A DNA stretch of 17,785 bases from Clostridia bacterium (GTDB lineage Bacteria > Bacillota_A > Clostridia > Christensenellales > Aristaeellaceae). Below are positions 14,395 to 17,785 of this stretch, piece by piece. The stretch covers positions 1-17,785 of the forward strand of contig JAFXMP010000166.1 in NCBI GenBank assembly GCA_017530275.1, in the 5' to 3' direction. Numbering within the stretch: position 1 is the stretch's first letter; the number at the start of each line of letters is the position of its first letter. A model generated the notes under the pieces. It did no database searches. It was given only the letters and a program-made list of their open reading frames with translations, and was not told the DNA's origin. Both the position numbers and the translations under genes were made by a program.

Positions 14395-15275
14395 CGTTTT
14401 CTTTAGGCCGTATGCGCATACGGCTGCATCCGCTGCTGCCGCTGCTGTGGCTGATTGCCGGGATCGGCGGCGCCGGAAGGCTGCTGTCCGCCCTCTGTGC
14501 GCTGCTGCTGCACGAATGTGGACATTTTGCAGCGGCGCAGTTGTGCGGCGCTGTGATAACAGAAGTAGAAATCTCACCGCTGGGCGGCGTCATGACCGTG
14601 GAGAATCCAGAGGCACTGAGCCCCGGCAGAAAATTTCTGCTGGCCAGCTTCGGGCCCTTATTCAGCCTGGGAGGCTGCCTTTGGGCCCCATCGTTGTTTT
14701 CCTCCGGCATTGCGCCTTTTTCCTTTGTCTGCTCCTTCGCCAAGTCGAACCTGTTGCTGCTGCTGTTCAATCTTCTGCCTGTGCTGCCGTTGGATGGCGG
14801 ACAGATGCTGCGGGCATTGCTGCGTCGCTTTTTCCCGGAAAACACCATTACACAGGTGATGAGTGCCGCCGCAGCGGGCGTTGGCATCCTGCTCTGCGCC
14901 GTATCGCTGTACTTCGCCTTTCAGGGTAAGGTGATCCTCTCCCCCGCTTTCTGCGGCTTATATCTGATCTATGTATCGGCAGCGGATGGGCGGCGCTGCA
15001 CGGCAAGGTATGTGACCGCTCTGATCGCCAGGCGGCAGAAGCTGGAAAACCGAGCGGTGGTGCCGGTGGAAGCAGTGGCCGCTGGAGAAAACATCCCCGT
15101 CGGCGCTCTGCTGCGCAGGCTCAATCCCGGCAAGTATCACATCATCCTTGTTTTAGCCCCGAACGGCATGACCCGTCAAGGCGTGATCGAGGAAAAGGAA
15201 CTGTGCGAAGCGGCGCTGTCCCGGCCCGGTATGTCCCTGCGTGAAATCTATGCAGAAAAAAAGAGCCTGACGTAA
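14391..15275 (+). CDS. spoIVFB: SpoIVFB-type site-2 intramembrane metalloprotease
   Basis: 294 residues and several membrane segments. The zinc site HECGH (His41, Glu42, His45) lies in the first helical part, and the third ligand is in NLLPVLPLDGG (Asp135), the classic M50 pair. A soluble C-terminal part (about 205-294) contains a CBS-like stretch (GALLRRLNPGKYHIILVLAP). In sporulating bacteria SpoIVFB sits in the outer forespore membrane and removes the pro-sequence of sigma-K in the mother cell. Its position directly after, and overlapping, spoIVFA supports this. It is translationally coupled, with no independent ribosome binding site needed, and ends at the 15259-15290 hairpin. Confidence 0.88.
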   Translation: MTFSLGRMRIRLHPLLPLLWLIAGIGGAGRLLSALCALLLHECGHFAAAQLCGAVITEVEISPLGGVMTVENPEALSPGRKFLLASFGPLFSLGGCLWAPSLFSSGIAPFSFVCSFAKSNLLLLLFNLLPVLPLDGGQMLRALLRRFFPENTITQVMSAAAAGVGILLCAVSLYFAFQGKVILSPAFCGLYLIYVSAADGRRCTARYVTALIARRQKLENRAVVPVEAVAAGENIPVGALLRRLNPGKYHIILVLAPNGMTRQGVIEEKELCEAALSRPGMSLREIYAEKKSLT

Positions 15276-15290
15276 AAGCCAGGTTCTTTT
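15259..15290. terminator. Bidirectional terminator between spoIVFB and the peptidase gene
   Basis: AAAAGAGCCTG and CAGGTTCTTTT pair around a 10-base loop. The stem begins inside the last codons of spoIVFB. On the minus strand the stem runs into seven T (GGCTCTTTTTTTC), so it ends both the spo transcript and the leftward peptidase transcript. Confidence 0.8.
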
Positions 15291-16145
15291 CTATTCTTGC
15301 AGGTGAAAAATCATAAACATGCCCATATTGGCAGCCTTTACGTTTTCGTGGGTGAGTGCGATCAAACCCGGCTGGATGATTTCGACTTTTCTGCCGTCTG
15401 AATATCCCGCATAATCCGTGCGGCATAGGGGGTCCAGGATATACAGCAGTTCGCTGTCGATATAGGCCAAAAGCAGGTAATGCCCTGTATTGGTCAGCGC
15501 GCCGCCCCGGGAGGCATGCCCCACTACGGTGTCGCCGCTTTGCAGCGCACGGATAGCTTCGTTATAATCTGCCGTAGCCGTGATCGTAATGCCGTACACA
15601 TTCGCGATCTCATACAAAAAACCTGTGCCCGTACCCTGAGATTCCCCCCGGCTATGAACGCCTGCTCGATTGTTGCCTGTGGCAAAATCCCCAAAAACCA
15701 GCGGCAGGAAGCGTACAAAATCCCGCTGGGACGTGAGCACGTACCGGGCATGATGATGGATGCATTTGCCTTTGTTCAGCGAACATGGGCACAGGGAATA
15801 CTCCTGCCGGGCCGCTGACGCGATACGGGATAATTGTTCTTCGGGAATCAGGTTTGCCACGGCCATGGCCCCGGCGGTAGGGCCGCAGCCCCCGTCCCGG
15901 AAGGGCCGAGCGGAAGGTGTTTCACTGCGTTCGTAGGTAAGCCCGCCCCAAAGGGGATCGTTCTGCGCGTAATAGCGCATCATGCCTTTCCCCGGCACCT
16001 CCACCAGGCCGGAATACTGCTCCGGCTGGGTAAAAAAGGCTTCGGTCAGGGTCATTTCGTCAGCAAAAGAAGCATGCGCGCTTCCTACCAGAAAAACGCA
16101 CATGCAAAGGAGCATCCCCGTCATCCTGGAAAAAAAACCGCGCAT
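15291..16145 (-). CDS. Secreted C39-like cysteine peptidase family protein
   Basis: 284 residues. The signal peptide (about 1-28) ends near SFA. The papain-like C39_2 pattern is clear: YYAQNDPLWGG, catalytic Cys87 in RDGGCGPTAGAMAVANL, His222 in NTGHYLLLAYI and Asp238 in YILDPL. The likely role is extracellular peptide-bond cleavage, perhaps in the wall or during sporulation; the substrate is unknown. An insert at 119-132 has an unusual cluster of Cys119, Cys121, Cys128 and His130-132, which could bind a metal or form disulfides. It is the last gene of a leftward group, 37 bases after yebC, and convergent with spoIVFB. The start at 16145 has GGAGG and AGGAAG upstream. Confidence 0.82.
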   Translation of the reverse strand: MRGFFSRMTGMLLCMCVFLVGSAHASFADEMTLTEAFFTQPEQYSGLVEVPGKGMMRYYAQNDPLWGGLTYERSETPSARPFRDGGCGPTAGAMAVANLIPEEQLSRIASAARQEYSLCPCSLNKGKCIHHHARYVLTSQRDFVRFLPLVFGDFATGNNRAGVHSRGESQGTGTGFLYEIANVYGITITATADYNEAIRALQSGDTVVGHASRGGALTNTGHYLLLAYIDSELLYILDPLCRTDYAGYSDGRKVEIIQPGLIALTHENVKAANMGMFMIFHLQE

Positions 16146-16182
16146 GCTTCTTCCTTTTCCTCCCCGGAGTACGAATGAAGGA

Positions 16183-16929
16183 TCACTCTTCTTCCTCTTC
16201 CTCGGGCAGTTCGGCGTTATGGTACACTTCGGTCACATCGTCGTTATCGTCCAGCATGTCCAGCAGCTTCTGCACCTTGTTCAGGGTATCTTCATCGGGC
16301 AGAGCCACCGTATTCTGAGGAATCATCTGTTTATCGGCGGAAATGAAAGCATAGCCTGCCTTTTCCAATTCTTCACGGACGGCGGAAAAATCGTTGGGCG
16401 CGGTGTAGATTTCAAATACGTCGTCCAGCACCTTCATGTCTTCAGCGCCGGCGTCCAGAGCGGTCATCATCATTTCGTCCTCGTCCATGCCGGGTTCGCG
16501 CTCGATGACGATCACGCCTTTATGGTCGAACATATAACTCACGCTGCCCGGTGTTCCCAGGGAACCGCCGTTCTTATCGAAAATATGGCGCACGTCGCTG
16601 GAGGTGCGGTTGCGGTTGTCGGTCACGATCTGGGCAATGATCGCCACGCCGCCCGGCGCGTAGCCTTCATAGGTGATTTCTTCATAGACCGCGCCCGTGC
16701 CTTCACCGGCGGCCTTTTTGATGCTGCGCTGGATATTGTCGTTAGGCATATTGTTCGCTTTGGCTTTGGCGATAATATCCTTTAATTTGCTGTTTGATTC
16801 GGGATTCGCGCCGCCTTCCCGCACGGCGATGGCGATTTCACGGCCGATCTTGGTAAAAATCTTGCCGCGGGCGGCGTCGGTCTTGCCCTTTTTCGCTTGA
16901 ATATTGTGCCATTTGGAATGTCCAGACAT
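16183..16929 (-). CDS. yebC: YebC/PmpR (TACO1) family protein
   Basis: 248 residues, the normal length. It opens with the family signature MSGHSKWHNIQAKKGKTDAA and continues with GREIAIAVREGG, NNMPNDNIQRSIKKAAGEG, EGYAPGGVAIIAQIVTDNRN and GSLGTPGSVSYMFDHKGV. Members were described as DNA-binding regulators; recent work on the family links them to translation of difficult proline-rich stretches. The C-terminus is very acidic (PEEEEEE). A strong GGGGAGG 8 bases upstream fixes the start, and a near-consensus promoter (16976-17004) lies just ahead, so it can be expressed without rimI. The peptidase gene follows after 37 bases and may be cotranscribed. Confidence 0.96.
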   Translation of the reverse strand: MSGHSKWHNIQAKKGKTDAARGKIFTKIGREIAIAVREGGANPESNSKLKDIIAKAKANNMPNDNIQRSIKKAAGEGTGAVYEEITYEGYAPGGVAIIAQIVTDNRNRTSSDVRHIFDKNGGSLGTPGSVSYMFDHKGVIVIEREPGMDEDEMMMTALDAGAEDMKVLDDVFEIYTAPNDFSAVREELEKAGYAFISADKQMIPQNTVALPDEDTLNKVQKLLDMLDDNDDVTEVYHNAELPEEEEEE

Positions 16930-16975
16930 GAATACTACCTCCCCATAGGAATATAGAAATCAGAAATAACGGTTT

Positions 16976-17004
16976 ATTATAGCATAACTTTTTCTATCCG
17001 TCAA
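16976..17004 (-). promoter_or_regulatory. yebC promoter
   Basis: On the minus strand TTGACG (17004-16999) and a perfect TATAAT (16981-16976) are 17 bases apart, about 45 bases before the yebC start. One of the best promoters in the window. Confidence 0.8.
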
Positions 17005-17020
17005 ATCCCGAAAAAAACTG

Positions 17021-17515
17021 TTATTCTGACGCCGTTTCCGGCTCGCAAAAATCAGGATCAGCTGTGGGCATATGCTGGCAGCAGTAGAGCAGGGCGTCTT
17101 CACCGTTGTCCTCATAATAGCGCTTGCGCACGCCCACATATTCAAAGCCCAGAGACTGGTACAGGCGCTTGGCCGTTTCGTTGCTGCGGCGCACCTCCAA
17201 GGTGGCGTACACCACCCCCAGATTAGAGGCGTACTGTATCAAAGCCGCCGTGAGCAGCCTGCCTATGCCCTGGCCTCGAAAATCCTTCGCAACGGCAACG
17301 TTGGTGACATGCGCTTCATCCAGTACGATCCAAGCCCCGGCGTAGCCAATCACATTGCCGTCTTTTTCGACTACCAAATAACGCGCGCATGTGTTGGTGG
17401 TCATTTCCTTTATAAAATCCTGCCGCGACCAAGGCCGGGCGAAGGTATTGGCCTCGATGGCATATACCGCGTCCACGTCGTTTATCGTCATGCGGCGGAT
17501 GACCAGATCATACAT
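17021..17515 (-). CDS. rimI: RimI-type ribosomal protein alanine N-acetyltransferase
   Basis: 164 residues, one GNAT domain. The acetyl-CoA loop is at about 80-86 (RGQGIGR). Before it come the family marks EANTFARPWS (21-30) and AHVTNVAV, and after it LEVRRSN (with Glu107, the likely general base), AKRLYQSLGF and RKRYYEDNGEDALL. RimI acetylates the N-terminal alanine of ribosomal protein S18. In many Firmicutes it lies beside tsaB/tsaD; those are not seen here. It has GGGAG upstream of the ATG at 17515. The C-terminal tail after CCQHMP is short and acidic. yebC follows after about 90 bases with its own promoter. Confidence 0.92.
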   Translation of the reverse strand: MYDLVIRRMTINDVDAVYAIEANTFARPWSRQDFIKEMTTNTCARYLVVEKDGNVIGYAGAWIVLDEAHVTNVAVAKDFRGQGIGRLLTAALIQYASNLGVVYATLEVRRSNETAKRLYQSLGFEYVGVRKRYYEDNGEDALLYCCQHMPTADPDFCEPETASE

Positions 17516-17549
17516 TTTTTCATCTCCCTAAGCCAGAGAATCCGGGATA

Positions 17550-17612
17550 GAGTTGAGAGTTGAGAGTGGAGAGTGGAGAGCTGAGAGTGGAGAGTTGAGA
17601 GTGGAGAGTTGA
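17550..17612. repeat. Nine tandem copies of a 7-bp repeat
   Basis: Units GAGTTGA or GAGTGGA (one GAGCTGA) run without interruption for 63 bp, 35 bases upstream of rimI. All units differ only at positions 4 and 5. This is a minisatellite-like array that may vary in copy number; it lies where a rimI promoter would be expected. Confidence 0.95.
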
Positions 17613-17618
17613 GATAAA

Positions 17619-17650
17619 TCTTGACATATATAATGGCCCCCATGTCAAGA
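17619..17650. repeat. 9-bp perfect inverted repeat next to the heptamer array
   Basis: TCTTGACAT (17619-17627) and ATGTCAAGA (17642-17650) surround a 14-base spacer. Both arms contain a TTGACA, one on each strand. It may be a hairpin, the end of a small repeated element, or an operator. Confidence 0.6.
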
Positions 17651-17785
17651 CCACCAGCAAAAAATAATTGGTGAACAGACGGCACGTTAGGTGGCGGCAA
17701 GCAGCCCTGAAAAGTTCATCCGCGAAAGTCCCTTGACAATGGGCGTCCGGTGCGGTTAGGCTGTCCGCCAGGCCAATCCAAGCGA
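17651..17785. other. Edge region without a credible gene
   Basis: Only short frames with no ribosome binding site are seen. The sequence is GC-richer than the repeats beside it and contains paired-looking segments (for example GGCGG with CCGCC), so it may be part of a structured or repeated extragenic element that continues beyond the window. Confidence 0.3.

Noticed and set aside
17550..17612. CRISPR array
   Set aside because: The units are 7 bp and contiguous, with no spacers and no cas genes nearby.
17651..17785. Group II intron or insertion sequence end
   Set aside because: No typical intron 5' boundary, domain V or transposase frame is visible in the part available.

Overview
The window looks like a chromosomal piece from an anaerobic, endospore-forming Clostridia-type Firmicute. 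A spoIVFA-spoIVFB pair points to sporulation, an FprA-type flavodiiron protein points to anaerobic life, strong AGGAGG-type ribosome binding sites are typical of the phylum, and the genes recognised (guaA, rnhA, yebC, rimI, hybrid kinase, solute-binding protein) fit that lineage. I cannot name a species.

Left part (1-5100). A consensus promoter drives a leftward unit: a possible 21-codon leader peptide, a large hybrid histidine kinase with two receiver domains, and a translationally coupled extracellular solute-binding protein that runs off the left edge. Beyond it lies decayed sequence holding the C-terminal tail of an M16 (insulinase-type) protease, then a gene for an unnamed ATP-binding (HATPase-like) protein.

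Scrap yard (5217-6290). Three truncated leftward gene pieces lie end to end, the middle one an unmistakable relaxase fragment. Next to them is an intact rightward Xre-type regulator of the kind carried by conjugative elements. This is the residue of an integrated mobile element.

Housekeeping (6473-8868). A GMP synthase that has only the ATP-pyrophosphatase half is divergent from the flavodiiron protein, and each has its own promoter.

Accessory island (8980-13024). A leftward Xre regulator with palindromic operators is followed by a rightward operon of two secreted proteins: a 650-residue DUF6273-like/TPR/beta-rich protein, and a signal-peptide-bearing protein with a glycine/alanine-rich hydrophobic centre and a C-terminal PD-(D/E)XK-like domain, which looks like a polymorphic toxin. 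No immunity gene follows. A perfect hairpin closes the operon, and a second leftward Xre regulator lies beyond. The toxin gene is clearly more AT-rich than its neighbours. This is the most interesting part of the window.

Right part (13061-17785). rnhA (leftward, with terminator) is divergent from spoIVFA-spoIVFB (sporulation intramembrane protease and its regulator). A bidirectional terminator separates these from a leftward group: a secreted C39-like cysteine peptidase, yebC and rimI. The right edge holds nine tandem 7-bp repeats, a 9-bp inverted repeat, and about 135 bp with no credible gene.
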